Assembly (NCBI GenBank): GCA_965214495.1
Contig: OZ243958.1
Location: 3,197,020-3,261,019, forward strand
DNA: 64,000 nucleotides
Direction of reading: 5' to 3'
Source of the DNA: JANQOH01 sp965214495
GTDB lineage: Bacteria; Pseudomonadota; Alphaproteobacteria; UBA7887
A model generated the notes under the pieces. That model made no database searches. It saw nothing but the letters and a program-made list of their open reading frames with translations, and was not told where the DNA came from. A program made the position numbers and the translations under genes. Numbering within the stretch: position 1 is the first letter of the stretch; each line of letters opens with the position of its first letter. Shown in pieces: positions 17,445 to 27,266 of the stretch.

Positions 17445-18697
17445 GCCGCGCCCTCGACGTGTGGTGGGACGACCGGCGCGTCGGCCGACTGACGCAGGAC
17501 CGCCACGGCGAGCTGGGTTTCGTCTATGCTGCCGAATGGCTGCGGCGTTCGGACGCGCCGGCCTTGTCGGCCTCGCTGCCCAAGCGCGAAGCGCCGTGGC
17601 CCCGGCGCGCCTGCCAACCGTTCTTCGGCGGCCTGCTGCCGGAAGAGGACCAGCGCGACGCCGCGGCGCAGGCGCTCGGCGTTTCGCGCGGCAACGATTT
17701 TGCGCTGCTCGACCGGCTCGGCGGCGACGTCGCCGGCGCGTTGCAACTCCTGCCTCCGGGACGGCTGCCGCCGACCCCCGACCCGCTCTCGCCGCCCTTG
17801 GCGCTCGACGAGGCCGCGCTGACGCGCGTCCTCGACCTGCTGCCGGCGCGGCCGTTGCTCGCCGGGGAAGAGGGGATGAGGCTGTCGCTCGCCGGCGCGC
17901 AGTCGAAAGTGCCGGTGGTCCTCGCCGCCGGCGCCGTCGCCCTGCCTGCTCCCGGACAACCGACGACCCATATTCTCAAGCCGCCGGTCGCGCGTTTTCC
18001 CACCGCGACCGAGAACGAAGCCTTCACGATGCGGCTTGCCGCAGCCGTCGGCCTCGACGCGGCGCCGGTGGAACCGCGCCGGGTGCGAGACCGGAAGTTC
18101 CTGCTGGTCGAACGCTACGACCGGGCGGTGGGGCCCGAAGGCGTGCGCCGCATCCACCAGGAGGATTTCTGCCAGGCGCTCGCGGTGCCCCCGGAGCGGA
18201 AATATGCGAGCGAAGGCGGTCCGACCCTGAAGGATTGCTTCGCGCTGCTGCGCCGCATCGCCGCGCGGCCCGCGATCGACGTCCTGAAACTGCTCGACGC
18301 GGTGATCTTCAACCTGATCGTCGGCAACGCCGACGCGCACGGCAAGAACTTCTCCCTCCTCTATGACGGGAACGGGCCGCGCCTCGCGCCGCTTTACGAC
18401 CTGTTGACGACGGTCGCGTGGCCCGAATTGTCGCCCCGTTTGGCCATGAAAATCGGCAAGCGCGCGACGCTCGAAACCGTGGACTCCGGGGCGTGGATGG
18501 CGTTCGCCGCCGACGCCGCGCTCGGCCTGCCGCTGATCCGCCGTCGGGTCGACGAAATCGGCGAAGCCGTGCGGAACCGGGCCGGCGAAGTCGCTGACGC
18601 GCTGGCCGCGACCGGGATCGACGAAGGAGCGCTCTCGCGGCTCGCCGGAATGATCGCCGCCCGGGCCGAACGATGCGTGCTGACGGTCGGCCGCTGA
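17441..18697 (+). CDS. hipA: HipA-family serine/threonine kinase toxin
   Basis: The protein has 418 residues (E. coli HipA has 440). E. coli HipA phosphorylates glutamyl-tRNA synthetase and induces persistence. The N-subdomain-1 begins DVWWDDRRVGRL, followed by CQPFFGGLLPE. The inhibitory phospho-serine loop RLSLAGAQSK places S149 at the E. coli S150 position. The kinase catalytic set is NADAHGKN (D298, N303) and PLYDLL (D320), matching E. coli D309 and D332 in spacing. Everything needed for activity is present. The GTG start at 17441 overlaps the hipB stop by four bases. Confidence 0.9.
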   Translation: MSRALDVWWDDRRVGRLTQDRHGELGFVYAAEWLRRSDAPALSASLPKREAPWPRRACQPFFGGLLPEEDQRDAAAQALGVSRGNDFALLDRLGGDVAGALQLLPPGRLPPTPDPLSPPLALDEAALTRVLDLLPARPLLAGEEGMRLSLAGAQSKVPVVLAAGAVALPAPGQPTTHILKPPVARFPTATENEAFTMRLAAAVGLDAAPVEPRRVRDRKFLLVERYDRAVGPEGVRRIHQEDFCQALAVPPERKYASEGGPTLKDCFALLRRIAARPAIDVLKLLDAVIFNLIVGNADAHGKNFSLLYDGNGPRLAPLYDLLTTVAWPELSPRLAMKIGKRATLETVDSGAWMAFAADAALGLPLIRRRVDEIGEAVRNRAGEVADALAATGIDEGALSRLAGMIAARAERCVLTVGR

Positions 18698-18703
18698 ACG
18701 CGA

Positions 18704-19288
18704 TCAGCCCGCGGCGGCGCGGCACAGTGCGGCGGTCACGGCGTCGAGCGCTTCCCGGTGGGTATCGTCCTTCAACGCGCCGGCATCGTCGAACGCCCCG
18801 CGCGCGCCGGCGAGGCCGAACTGGTCGGGAATCACGCGCACGCCGAGATTGGTCAGTATCTGCCGAATTCCCGCCAGCGCGCGCCCGGCTCCGCCGCGGC
18901 CCGGAGAAGCACCGATCAACCCCGCGCTCAGGTCCGTATAGGCTGCGAGCGGCGCTTCGTCGCCCTCGCGGCGCGACGCCCAGTCGAGCGCATTTTTCAG
19001 CAGCGGCGTATAGCCGCCGTTATATTCCGGCACGGCGACGAGCAGCGCGTGGTGATCGCGCAACAGGCTCTTGAAACGCCGTGCGCCGTCCGGCAGGCCG
19101 CGTTCGCTTTCGAGGTCGCCGTCATAGATCGGCAAAACGAGGCTGGCGAGTTTGAGGACGGTTACGGCTGCCCCACGAGCCTCGGCCGCTGTCGCCGCGA
19201 TCCGCAGCAACGCGCGGTTGAACGATTCGCGGCGCGCGCTGCCGGCGAAGGCGAGGATGCGCGGCGGCGCGGCCCGGCTGTCCTCCAT
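18704..19288 (-). CDS. NADPH-dependent FMN reductase-like flavoprotein
   Basis: The protein has 194 residues with a flavodoxin-like fold. The FMN phosphate loop is GSARRESFNRALL near the N-terminus, and the isoalloxazine-contacting motif is PEYNGGYTPLLKNALDW. Relatives are NAD(P)H:FMN or quinone reductases of the SsuE/azoreductase/ChrR group. It is convergent with hipA (7 bases apart) and lies 78 bases downstream of lpxK on the same strand. It may be the tail of that transcript, though it has no lipid A role. Confidence 0.85.
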   Translation of the reverse strand: MEDSRAAPPRILAFAGSARRESFNRALLRIAATAAEARGAAVTVLKLASLVLPIYDGDLESERGLPDGARRFKSLLRDHHALLVAVPEYNGGYTPLLKNALDWASRREGDEAPLAAYTDLSAGLIGASPGRGGAGRALAGIRQILTNLGVRVIPDQFGLAGARGAFDDAGALKDDTHREALDAVTAALCRAAAG

Positions 19289-19366
19289 CGAAGCGCCTCA
19301 TGAGGTTCGACGCCGCCACCCTATTCGCGCGGCGGGACGGGAACAACCGCGCGTTTCCCGTCGGAA

Positions 19367-20332
19367 TCAAAGGCCGTCGAGGATCGACTCGATCGCCGCG
19401 CCGTCGTCGCGCCACTCGATCGCGACTTCGAGGACCGCCGGCAGGCCGCGCACGCTTTCGGGCAAACGCACGGCGTCCTTGGCGGTCGTGACCAGGACCG
19501 CGTCGAGCGCTGCCGCCTTGTCGGCGAGGACCAGAACTTCATGGGCGCGGAATGGGTGGTGGTCGGCGAAAGCGTGCGCGCCGACCAGCGTGCAGGACAG
19601 CGATTCCAGCGTCGCGAAGAATTTTTCAGGGCGGCCGATTCCGGCGAACGCAACCACGTGCTTGCCCGCTACCGCGTCGCGGCCGCGGCAAGGCGCGAGG
19701 CGCGCGCCGATCACCGGCGTTTCGGCGGGCAACAGGTGGCGGACCCTGGCGCGGTCTTCGCCGACAAGCACCACCGCGTCGGCGCGGGCGAGGCCGGCGC
19801 CGACCGGCTCGCGCAGCGGGCCGGCCGGAAGGAGTCGCCCGTTGCCGAATCCGTAGCCGCCGTCGATCACCACCAGCGAAACGGTTTTAGCGAGGCGGTG
19901 GTGCTGGTGGCCGTCGTCGAGGACCACGACATCGGCGCCGGCGGCGGCCGCGGCCCTGGCGCCGGCGGCGCGGTCGCGCGCAACCCAGGCCGGCGCGACC
20001 CGCGCCAGCAGCAACGCTTCGTCGCCGACGCGCCGTGCGTCGTCGCGCGCCGGATCGACCTCGAGCGGCCCGCGCTCGCGGCCGCCGTAACCGCGGGTCA
20101 GCACATGCGGTGCGCGCCCGCGCGCCCGCAAGCGCTCGGCAAGGGCGATCGCGACCGGAGTCTTGCCGGCGCCGCCGGCGACCAGATTGCCGACGCACAG
20201 CACCGGCACGGGCGCCCGTTCGGGGCGGCCGCAGCGCTGCCGCGCCGCCGCGATGGCGCCATAGACCGCGGCCGCCGGGGCCAGCGCCCTCGCCCGCCAG
20301 TCGTCGCGGCGCCAGAACGCCGGCGCGCGCAC
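19367..20332 (-). CDS. lpxK: Tetraacyldisaccharide 4'-kinase
   Basis: This inner-membrane-associated kinase phosphorylates the 4' position of the lipid A disaccharide precursor. It has 321 residues, and the family length is about 330. An N-terminal hydrophobic helix (LAPAAAVYGAIAAA) precedes the P-loop NLVAGGAGKTPVAIAL. The family-specific TRGYGGRERGP, DDGHQHHRL, PAGPLREP and TTAKDAVRLP segments are all present. It starts three bases after the waaA stop and completes the lipid A/Kdo operon. Confidence 0.93.
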   Translation of the reverse strand: MRAPAFWRRDDWRARALAPAAAVYGAIAAARQRCGRPERAPVPVLCVGNLVAGGAGKTPVAIALAERLRARGRAPHVLTRGYGGRERGPLEVDPARDDARRVGDEALLLARVAPAWVARDRAAGARAAAAAGADVVVLDDGHQHHRLAKTVSLVVIDGGYGFGNGRLLPAGPLREPVGAGLARADAVVLVGEDRARVRHLLPAETPVIGARLAPCRGRDAVAGKHVVAFAGIGRPEKFFATLESLSCTLVGAHAFADHHPFRAHEVLVLADKAAALDAVLVTTAKDAVRLPESVRGLPAVLEVAIEWRDDGAAIESILDGL

Positions 20333-20335
20333 GGT

Positions 20336-21616
20336 TCAGGCCGGCTCGTGTTTCGGGATCCAGGGCGCGAGCGCCGCCATCACCGCGTCGAGCACGCCCG
20401 CTCTGGCTTCGATCGCCCGCTTCTGCCGCGCCGCGAGACTCGCCCGCGCGCCGTCGTCGAAGATCAGGCCGCTCACGGCCTCCGCCAGCGCCCCGGCGTC
20501 GGCCACCGTCCTGAGCGCGCCGGCTGCGCACAGATCGCCCGCCACACCGGAGAAATTGTGCAGGTCGGGGCCGGTCACCACCGCACAATCGAGTTGAATG
20601 GGTTCGATCGGGTTGTGGCCGCCATGCCCCGAGAGCGAGCCGCCGACGAACGCCAACGGCGCCGCGCGGTAGAACAGGCCAAGCTCGCCGAGCGTGTCGG
20701 CGACATGGATGTCGGTCCGGCCGCCGACCGGGTCCTTCAGTGAACGCCGCGTCGCATTGAGGCCCCGGGCGGCGGCCCGGCGCGCCACCTCGCCGCCGCG
20801 CTCGGGATGGCGCGGAACGACCACCGTCAGCAGGTCCGGCGCCTGCGCGCGTGTTTCGATATGCGCCGCGAAAACAGCGGCCTCTTCGGCCCCGGAATGG
20901 GTGCTCGCCGCCACCCACGACCGGCGCCGGCCGAGAACGCGCTGCCACGCCCGCAACTCCCCGGCGTCCGTCGGCAACGGCGCCGTGGCATATTTCAACG
21001 TGCCGAGGGCGCGGGCCGCCGGGGCGCCCAACCGGTGATAGCGTTCCGCGTCGCACGGCGTCTGCGCGAGCACGAGGCGGAACCCGCCGAGCAGACGGCG
21101 TGCCGCGCCGGGGAACCGGCGCCAACGCCGCCACGAGCGCGCCGACATGCGGCCTTGCACCATCGCCATCGGGACCGCGCGCGCCCGCGCCGCCAGGATC
21201 AGATTGGGCCACAGTTCGGACTCGACGAACAGCGCCAGGCCGGGCCGCCAGTAATCGAGGAAACGCGCTGCCGCGCCCGGCAGATCGACCGGCGCATATT
21301 GATGGATCGCGCGCGGCGGCAAGCGATCGGCCATCAGGCGCGCCGAGGTCACGGTGCCGGAGGTCACCAGGACCGACAAGGCGGGATCGTCGAGCAACCG
21401 ACCCACCAGCGGCAGCGATGAGACAGCCTCGCCCACCGAGGCCGCGTGCAGCCATATCAGCGGCCCTTGCGGGCGCGCCGTCGACGGTTCGCCGAAGCGC
21501 TCGCCGAGCCGCGCGGCGTCTTCCTTGCCGCGTGCGGCGCGGTGGCGCAGATGGGCGCGAACCGGCGCCGCCGCCGCCCCGGTCACCGCGCGGTAAAGCT
21601 CCAGCGGGGTGCTCAT
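20336..21616 (-). CDS. waaA: 3-deoxy-D-manno-octulosonic acid (Kdo) transferase
   Basis: This GT-B (GT30) glycosyltransferase adds Kdo to lipid IVA at the inner membrane. It has 426 residues. N-terminal features are WLHAASVGEA, with the catalytic Glu, and VTSGTVTSARLMADRLP. The central ESELWPNLI motif and the C-terminal SLSGHGGHNPIEPI (nucleotide-Kdo binding) confirm the family. The ATG at 21616 overlaps the msbA stop (ATGA). In many alphaproteobacteria a lysophospholipid-acyltransferase-like gene sits in this cluster; none is seen here. Confidence 0.92.
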   Translation of the reverse strand: MSTPLELYRAVTGAAAAPVRAHLRHRAARGKEDAARLGERFGEPSTARPQGPLIWLHAASVGEAVSSLPLVGRLLDDPALSVLVTSGTVTSARLMADRLPPRAIHQYAPVDLPGAAARFLDYWRPGLALFVESELWPNLILAARARAVPMAMVQGRMSARSWRRWRRFPGAARRLLGGFRLVLAQTPCDAERYHRLGAPAARALGTLKYATAPLPTDAGELRAWQRVLGRRRSWVAASTHSGAEEAAVFAAHIETRAQAPDLLTVVVPRHPERGGEVARRAAARGLNATRRSLKDPVGGRTDIHVADTLGELGLFYRAAPLAFVGGSLSGHGGHNPIEPIQLDCAVVTGPDLHNFSGVAGDLCAAGALRTVADAGALAEAVSGLIFDDGARASLAARQKRAIEARAGVLDAVMAALAPWIPKHEPA

Positions 21617-23394
21617 TCGGCCGCCACCGCGAACTGCATGTCGTAGAGCCGTGCGTAGAGGCGGCCCGAGCGGTAGAGCGCCGCATGGTCGCCCTGTTCG
21701 ACGAGACGGCCGTCGTCGATGACGCAGATCAGGTCGGCGTCGCGCACCGTTGACAGGCGGTGGGCGATCACCAGCGTGGTGCGCCCGCGCTTGAGCCGAT
21801 CCAGCGCCACCTGCACCTGGCGCTCGGCGGCGGTATCGAGAGCCGCCGTCGCTTCGTCGAGGAGGAGAATCGGCGCGTCCTTGAGCATCGCCCGCGCGAT
21901 GGCGATACGCTGGCGCTCGCCGCCCGACAACTTGACTCCGCGCTCGCCGACTACCGTGTCGTAGCCGGCAGGTAGATTCTCGATGAACCCGTGCGCCGCC
22001 GCCGCTTTCGCCGCCGCCTCGATCGCGGAGATATCGGCCTTTCCGCCCGGCGCGCCATAGGCGATGTTCGCGCGCACCGTGTCGTCGAACAGCGTGACTT
22101 CCTGGCTGACCAGCGCGATAGCGGCGCGCAACGAGGGGACGGTCACGCCGCGCACGTCCTGACCGTCGATCGTTACGCGGCCGGAGTCGACGTCGAAAAA
22201 GCGCGCGATGAGGTTGAGGAGGGTCGATTTCCCGGTGCCCGACGGCCCTACCAGCGCCGCGGTCGCACCACCGGGAACCGACAGCGAGATACCGTTCAGT
22301 GCCGGCGAGTCGGGGCTGTAGGCGAAGCGGACCGCGTCCAGCCTCACCGCCCCGTCGCTCACCGCGAGCGGTGCGGCGTTCGCCGCCTCGGTCACGCGCG
22401 GCCGTTCGTCGAGCACCGTGAACAGGCGCTGCGCCGCCGCGATGCCCTCCTGCAACGTCGTGTAGAGATTGGCGACGCTCTTGAGCGGGCGGTAGGCGAG
22501 CAGCATCGCGGTGACGAAGGCGAAGAAGCCGCCGGCCTCGCGCGTTCCGTCGATCACCTGGCTGCCGCCATAGAACAGCACCACCGCGGCGGCAAGACCG
22601 CCGAGCGCCTCCATGATCGGCGAACTGACCGCCCGGGTTCGGACCGCTCTCGTCTGCAAGCGGAACATGCGCTCGACGACGCTCCGGGCGCGTCGCGACT
22701 CGTAGGGCTCCATCCCGTAGGCTTTGACGTGGCGGGCGCCCTGGAAGACCTCGGTCAGCAGGGCGGAGAACTCGCCGATCTCTGCCTGCGCGCTGGCGAC
22801 CACCTTGCGCATCCGCCGCCCGATACGGCTGATCGGCCACCACGCGAGCGGAAAGACGAAAAACACGACGAGCGCGAGTTCCGCGTTCTGGTAGAACATC
22901 AGCGCGATCAGCAGCACGACCGTCAGCAGATCCTTGGCGATACCGGTCATGGTCGCGGCAGCCGCCTTCCGAACGAGCGCCGAATCGCTGGTCAGGTTGC
23001 CGATCAGGCGGCCGGTAGGGGTGCGCTGGAAATACGCGAGGTCGAGGCGCATCAGGTGGTCGAACGCCTGGGTCTGCAAATCGGCGACGACGCGCAGGCT
23101 CACCCGGTTCATGAGCACCGACTGGCCGAAATTGGCGGCGCCGCCGAGCACCATCACCCCGAACACGGCGAGCGGCACCACCGCCAGCGCGGTGCGGTCG
23201 CGCGCGACGAAGATATCGCCGACCACCGATTCCATCAGCCAGGCGAGTGCCGGTTGCGCGCACGCAGCGACGATCATGCACGCGCCGGCGCCGGCAAGCG
23301 TCCCTCGATAAGGTGCGAGATAGCCGCTGGCCAGCCGGCGAACCAGTGCTGCGGTCGGCCGGCGCGGCGCCGCGCCGGCGCCGGACGCCGTCAC
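21613..23394 (-). CDS. msbA: Lipid A export ABC transporter, ATP-binding/permease protein (MsbA family)
   Basis: The protein has 593 residues. The membrane domain covers about 1-330 with six helices. The nucleotide-binding domain follows with Walker A GPSGTGKST, ABC signature LSGGERQR, Walker B ILLLDEATAALD and the switch His in IAHRLSTV. The assignment to lipid A-core flipping rests on position between cysQ-like and waaA; other exporters of the same fold cannot be excluded by sequence alone. GTG 23394 is chosen because it overlaps the upstream stop (GTGA), as do its operon neighbours. Confidence 0.87.
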   Translation of the reverse strand: MTASGAGAAPRRPTAALVRRLASGYLAPYRGTLAGAGACMIVAACAQPALAWLMESVVGDIFVARDRTALAVVPLAVFGVMVLGGAANFGQSVLMNRVSLRVVADLQTQAFDHLMRLDLAYFQRTPTGRLIGNLTSDSALVRKAAAATMTGIAKDLLTVVLLIALMFYQNAELALVVFFVFPLAWWPISRIGRRMRKVVASAQAEIGEFSALLTEVFQGARHVKAYGMEPYESRRARSVVERMFRLQTRAVRTRAVSSPIMEALGGLAAAVVLFYGGSQVIDGTREAGGFFAFVTAMLLAYRPLKSVANLYTTLQEGIAAAQRLFTVLDERPRVTEAANAAPLAVSDGAVRLDAVRFAYSPDSPALNGISLSVPGGATAALVGPSGTGKSTLLNLIARFFDVDSGRVTIDGQDVRGVTVPSLRAAIALVSQEVTLFDDTVRANIAYGAPGGKADISAIEAAAKAAAAHGFIENLPAGYDTVVGERGVKLSGGERQRIAIARAMLKDAPILLLDEATAALDTAAERQVQVALDRLKRGRTTLVIAHRLSTVRDADLICVIDDGRLVEQGDHAALYRSGRLYARLYDMQFAVAAE

Positions 23395-24191
23395 GACCGG
23401 GCGAGCCGCGCCATCAACAGCCGATGCAGCGCCGGACCGGCGGCCACGAGGCTTTCCTGACGCACGCTCTTCCGGTTGTAGCGCATGACCTCTCCGGCCG
23501 AAGTGGTCATGGCACCGCCCGCTTCGCCGATCAGGAGGTCGCCGGCGGCAATGTCCCAGTCGCTCTTGGGCCGCAGCGCGATGGCGCCATCGACGCTGCC
23601 GCCGGCGACCAGCGCCAGCTTCCAGGCGATGGCGTCGATGACGCGGATCTCGGCTTCCGGGAAGCGGTCGCGCCACAGCGCGCGGCGCCGTTCGTTGCGG
23701 CTCGAGGCGAGCACGGCGCCGCTGATGCGCTCCGCGCCGGCGACGCGAACGGGGTTGCCGTTCAGACGGGTGCCGCCGCCCGCGAAGGCGTCATAGAACG
23801 CGTCCTCGCAAGGATTGAAGATACAGGCCGAGACCGGCCGCCCGGCCTCGACCAGCGCTGCGGAGACCACCCATTCGCGGTTGCCGTCCACGAAACCGCG
23901 GGTGCCGTCGATCGGGTCCACCACCCACACCCGTTCGGAGCCGAGTCGCGCCGGGTCGTCCTCGGTTTCCTCCGACAGCCAGCCGTAATCCGGCCGCGCC
24001 CCCATCAAGGTCTTGCGGAGCGCTGCATCGACGGCGAGATCGGCTTCGGTCACCGGGTCGCCCGGGCGCTTCTCGCGCACGTCGAAGCCGCGCTCGAAAT
24101 AGTCGAGCGCGAGCGCCCCGCCGTCGCGCACCGCACGGCGCAACAGCGCGTGATCGCCGCGTAAATCGGCAGCCGGCGCGCCGGCGCTCAC
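23391..24191 (-). CDS. cysQ: 3'(2'),5'-bisphosphate nucleotidase / inositol monophosphatase family
   Basis: The protein has 266 residues. Metal-site motifs are LSEETEDDP (first Glu pair), VVDPIDGTRGFVDG (second metal site) and SDWDIAAGDLLI (catalytic Asp). CysQ-type enzymes hydrolyse 3'-phosphoadenosine 5'-phosphate to AMP; inositol-1-phosphatases share the fold. GFVDG after DGT favours the CysQ side. GTG 24191 overlaps the tldE stop by four bases. A copy in this lipid A operon is common in alphaproteobacteria. Confidence 0.85.
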   Translation of the reverse strand: MSAGAPAADLRGDHALLRRAVRDGGALALDYFERGFDVREKRPGDPVTEADLAVDAALRKTLMGARPDYGWLSEETEDDPARLGSERVWVVDPIDGTRGFVDGNREWVVSAALVEAGRPVSACIFNPCEDAFYDAFAGGGTRLNGNPVRVAGAERISGAVLASSRNERRRALWRDRFPEAEIRVIDAIAWKLALVAGGSVDGAIALRPKSDWDIAAGDLLIGEAGGAMTTSAGEVMRYNRKSVRQESLVAAGPALHRLLMARLARS

Positions 24192-25531
24192 AAGCCGGCC
24201 ACGGTCATGCCATCGACCCGCAAGGTCGGCGCGTCGAGACCGTAGCGGAATCTGAGATCGTCGGCGGGGGTCATCGCCCGAAACATTTCCAGCAGGTTGC
24301 CGGCAACCGTCATTTCGTTCACCGGCCAGGCCAGCCGGCCCTTGTCGATCCAGAACCCCGCTGCGCCGCGGCTGTAATCCCCGGTGGTCGGGTTGAAACT
24401 CATGCCCATCATCTCGGTGACGTAGAAGCCGGACTCCACCGAGGCGAGCAACGCCTCGCGGCTTTCGCCGCCGGCGGCCATGTAGAGATTGCTGGGACCC
24501 GGCGACGGCGTGCCCGCCGGGCCGCGCGTCGCGTGGCCCGTGGTCGCGAGATCGAGCTGGCGCGCAGTGCGCGAATCGAGCAGCCACCCGGTCAGCACGC
24601 CTGCGTCCACGACCGCGAGCCGCCCGCCAACGACCCCTTCGCCGTCGAACGGCCGCGACGACAGGCCGCGCGCGCGATGAGGATCGTCGATAACCGTGAC
24701 CGCCGGTGCGAACACGGTCTCGCCGCGTTTGTCGCGCAGGCAGCTTGTGCCGCGCGCGATCGCGGCGCCGGAAATCAGCGAGGCGAGCAAGCGCACGAAA
24801 CCGCCGGACACGCGCGGATCGAAAACCGCGGGCACCCGGCCGCTCGGTTGCTTGCGGGCGCCAAGACGGTTCACCGCGCGCTCGCCGGCGCGGCGCCCGA
24901 CGTCTTGCGGCGAGTCGAGGTCTTCGCGGTGGCGCGCGGTGTGATACTCGTAGTCGCGCTCCATCGCGGTGTCGCTGCCGGCAATCACCGAAGCGACGAG
25001 ACCGAAACGCGTCGACTCGTAACCGCCGGCGAAGCCGTTCGACGCGGCGAGCGCGACGCTGCCGCGCCGCCAGCTCGCTTCGGCGCCTTCCGAGTTGGTG
25101 ACGCCGGGCACGGCGCGAGCCGCGTCCTCGGCAGCGGCGGCGGCGGCAAGCAGGTCTTCCGATGCCGGCTCGGCGTCGTCGGCAAGGTCGAGCGCCGGCG
25201 GCGCCGCCGCCATGCGATCGGAATCGGGAAGGCCGCAATGCGGGTCTTCCGGCACCGCCTTCGCCATCGCCAAGGCGCGCGCGACCAGCCCGTCGCGCGC
25301 GCCGGCGCCGAGGTCCGTCGTGGAAACGACCGCCTGCCGCGCCCCGACGAACACGCGCAGGCCCAGCTCGGCGGCCTCGGCCCGCTCCACCCCTTCGTTC
25401 TCGCCCATCCGCCACGCGGCATCGAGCGATGCCGACTGCGCCAGCATGGCGTCGGCCGCGTCGGCGCCCGCCCGCTTCGCCCGGGCGATCAGATCATCTA
25501 GGCGATCGAGATCGCCGCCACGCTCGCTCAT
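24188..25531 (-). CDS. tldE: TldD/PmbA-family metalloprotease subunit (TldE type)
   Basis: The protein has 447 residues. It has the typical N-terminal domain with EGVERAEAAELGLRVFVGA, then VPAVFDPRVSGGF and the C-terminal TGDYSRGAAGFWIDKG and WPVNEMTVAGNLLEM. TldE/PmbA forms a heterodimer with TldD; the HExxxH zinc site is in TldD and is absent here, consistent with the PmbA side. TldDE cleaves unfolded peptides and matures microcin B17 and PqqA-like precursors. It is the first gene of the overlapping operon. Confidence 0.9.
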   Translation of the reverse strand: MSERGGDLDRLDDLIARAKRAGADAADAMLAQSASLDAAWRMGENEGVERAEAAELGLRVFVGARQAVVSTTDLGAGARDGLVARALAMAKAVPEDPHCGLPDSDRMAAAPPALDLADDAEPASEDLLAAAAAAEDAARAVPGVTNSEGAEASWRRGSVALAASNGFAGGYESTRFGLVASVIAGSDTAMERDYEYHTARHREDLDSPQDVGRRAGERAVNRLGARKQPSGRVPAVFDPRVSGGFVRLLASLISGAAIARGTSCLRDKRGETVFAPAVTVIDDPHRARGLSSRPFDGEGVVGGRLAVVDAGVLTGWLLDSRTARQLDLATTGHATRGPAGTPSPGPSNLYMAAGGESREALLASVESGFYVTEMMGMSFNPTTGDYSRGAAGFWIDKGRLAWPVNEMTVAGNLLEMFRAMTPADDLRFRYGLDAPTLRVDGMTVAGL

Positions 25532-25636
25532 GGGCCCTCCGGTCGGGTTTCGCGCGGTCCACGATATACCCTTTGCTGACTGCGCACGCAGTCCATCCGT
25601 CGCGGATCGCTCGGGCCTCGCCCTCGCGGCGTCCGC

Positions 25637-27145
25637 CTACTTCCAGATCGACACGCCGCTTCCCGGCAGACCGTAGCGCGGCCAGTTGCGACTCACCGCC
25701 TCGACGACATCGTCGCTCATGCGGATGCGCCGCCCCCATTCGCGCGTCGTTTCGGGCGGCATCTTGGTCGTCGCGTCGAGTCCGATCTTGCCGCCGAGAC
25801 CCGGTTCGGGACTGGCGAAGTCCAGATAGTCGATCGGAGTCCGTTCGACGATCGTCGCGTCGCGCGCCGGGTCCATCCGGGTCGCCAGCGCCCACATCAC
25901 GTCGCGCCAGTCGCGCGCGTCGATGTCGTCGTCCACCACGATGACGAACTTGGTGTACAGGAACTGCCGCAGATACGACCATACCGCCATCATCACCCGT
26001 TTCGCGTGCCCCGGATAAGCCTTGCGCATCGACACTACGGCGATGCGATAGCTGCATCCTTCCGGCGGCAGCCAGAAATCCACGATCTCCGGGAACTGCT
26101 GGCGGATGAGCGGGATGAACAGTTCGTTCAGCGCCTCGCCCAACACGCTCGGCTCGTCGGGCGGGCGACCGGTGAAGGTCGAGAGATAGATCGGGTCGGC
26201 GCGCCGGGTGATGGCGCGCACCCGGAAACGCGGAAAGCGCTCGACCGCGTTGTAGTAGCCCGTATGGTCGCCATACGGCCCCTCGTCGCCATAGTCGTCG
26301 AGCGCGACCTCGCCTTCGAGAACCATCTCCGCCTGCGCCGGGACCTTGAGCGGCACGGTCTTGCAATCGACCAGTTCGACTCGCGCGCCGCGCAGCAGGC
26401 CGGCGAACCGGTATTCCGACAGGGTTTCGGGTATCGGGGTCACCGCGGCCAGGATCACGCCGGGGTCCGCACCGATGACGACCGCGGCCGGCAACGGCCC
26501 GCCCCGGTGCGCCGACCAGCGCGCGTGGTGCCGCGCGCCGCCGCGATGCGCCAGCCAGCGCATCAGCGTATGATCGCGCCCCGTCACCTGCATTCGGTAG
26601 ATGCCGAGATTGCAGTGATCGGTCGGATCCCCGCCGGGGCCTTGGGTCACCACGATCGGCCAGGTAATGAGCGGCGCGGGTTCGCCCGGCCAGCAGGTCT
26701 GGACGGGCAGTGCCGAGAGATCCACGTCGCCGCCTTCCAGCACCACCTCGTGAACCGGGGCGCGCCGCACGGTGCGCGGGCGCATCGCGCCGATCGTTTT
26801 GAGCAGAGGCAGCATCGCCGCCGCCTCGCGCCAGCCGCCCGGCGGTTCGGGCTGGCGCAGGAAGGCGAGGGTTTCGCCCACCTCGCGCAATTGTTCGGGT
26901 TTGCGCTCCATGCCCAACGCCACGCGCTCCACCGTGCCGAACAGGTTGACCAGCACCGGGACGTCGAAGCGCCTGCCGTCCGCCGCGACCGGGTTCTCGA
27001 AGATCACTGCCGGTCCCGCTTCCGCGAGCAGCCTCGTCTGGATTTCAGTCATCTCCAGATGCGTCGAAACCGGTTCCGAAACGCGGACCAGTTGTCCGTC
27101 GGTTTCGAGCCGGGAGATGAACTCGCGCAAATTGCGGTAGGGCAT
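25637..27145 (-). CDS. ubiD: UbiD-family decarboxylase (3-octaprenyl-4-hydroxybenzoate carboxy-lyase)
   Basis: The protein has 502 residues. UbiD uses prenylated FMN to decarboxylate 3-polyprenyl-4-hydroxybenzoate in ubiquinone synthesis. Typical blocks are PVQTCWPGEPAPLITWPIV, EGEVALDDYGDEGPYGDHTG (acidic metal/cofactor site) and the C-terminal WALATRMDPARD. The ATG at 27145 gives the standard start MPYRNLREFISRLE; an upstream ATG adds 12 atypical residues. It is divergent from the lactate dehydrogenase-like gene. UbiA lies 1.3 kb away, so the ubiquinone role is the most likely. Confidence 0.9.
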   Translation of the reverse strand: MPYRNLREFISRLETDGQLVRVSEPVSTHLEMTEIQTRLLAEAGPAVIFENPVAADGRRFDVPVLVNLFGTVERVALGMERKPEQLREVGETLAFLRQPEPPGGWREAAAMLPLLKTIGAMRPRTVRRAPVHEVVLEGGDVDLSALPVQTCWPGEPAPLITWPIVVTQGPGGDPTDHCNLGIYRMQVTGRDHTLMRWLAHRGGARHHARWSAHRGGPLPAAVVIGADPGVILAAVTPIPETLSEYRFAGLLRGARVELVDCKTVPLKVPAQAEMVLEGEVALDDYGDEGPYGDHTGYYNAVERFPRFRVRAITRRADPIYLSTFTGRPPDEPSVLGEALNELFIPLIRQQFPEIVDFWLPPEGCSYRIAVVSMRKAYPGHAKRVMMAVWSYLRQFLYTKFVIVVDDDIDARDWRDVMWALATRMDPARDATIVERTPIDYLDFASPEPGLGGKIGLDATTKMPPETTREWGRRIRMSDDVVEAVSRNWPRYGLPGSGVSIWK

Positions 27146-27266
27146 GGCCGGCCGTGGGCGGGTCTCGCGATGCGCGAACATAGTCGGGCACCCAGGCGTG
27201 TGCTATAGCGCGGCGTGGCAGGCGCCGACGCCGCCCCCTCTGATCCCCGACTCGCGACCGGCGGCG

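Noticed and set aside
20336..23281. A 981-codon frame that would fuse an arginine-rich protein to waaA
   Set aside because: The upstream part is an alternative reading of msbA. ATG 21616 with the 4-base overlap is the true waaA start.
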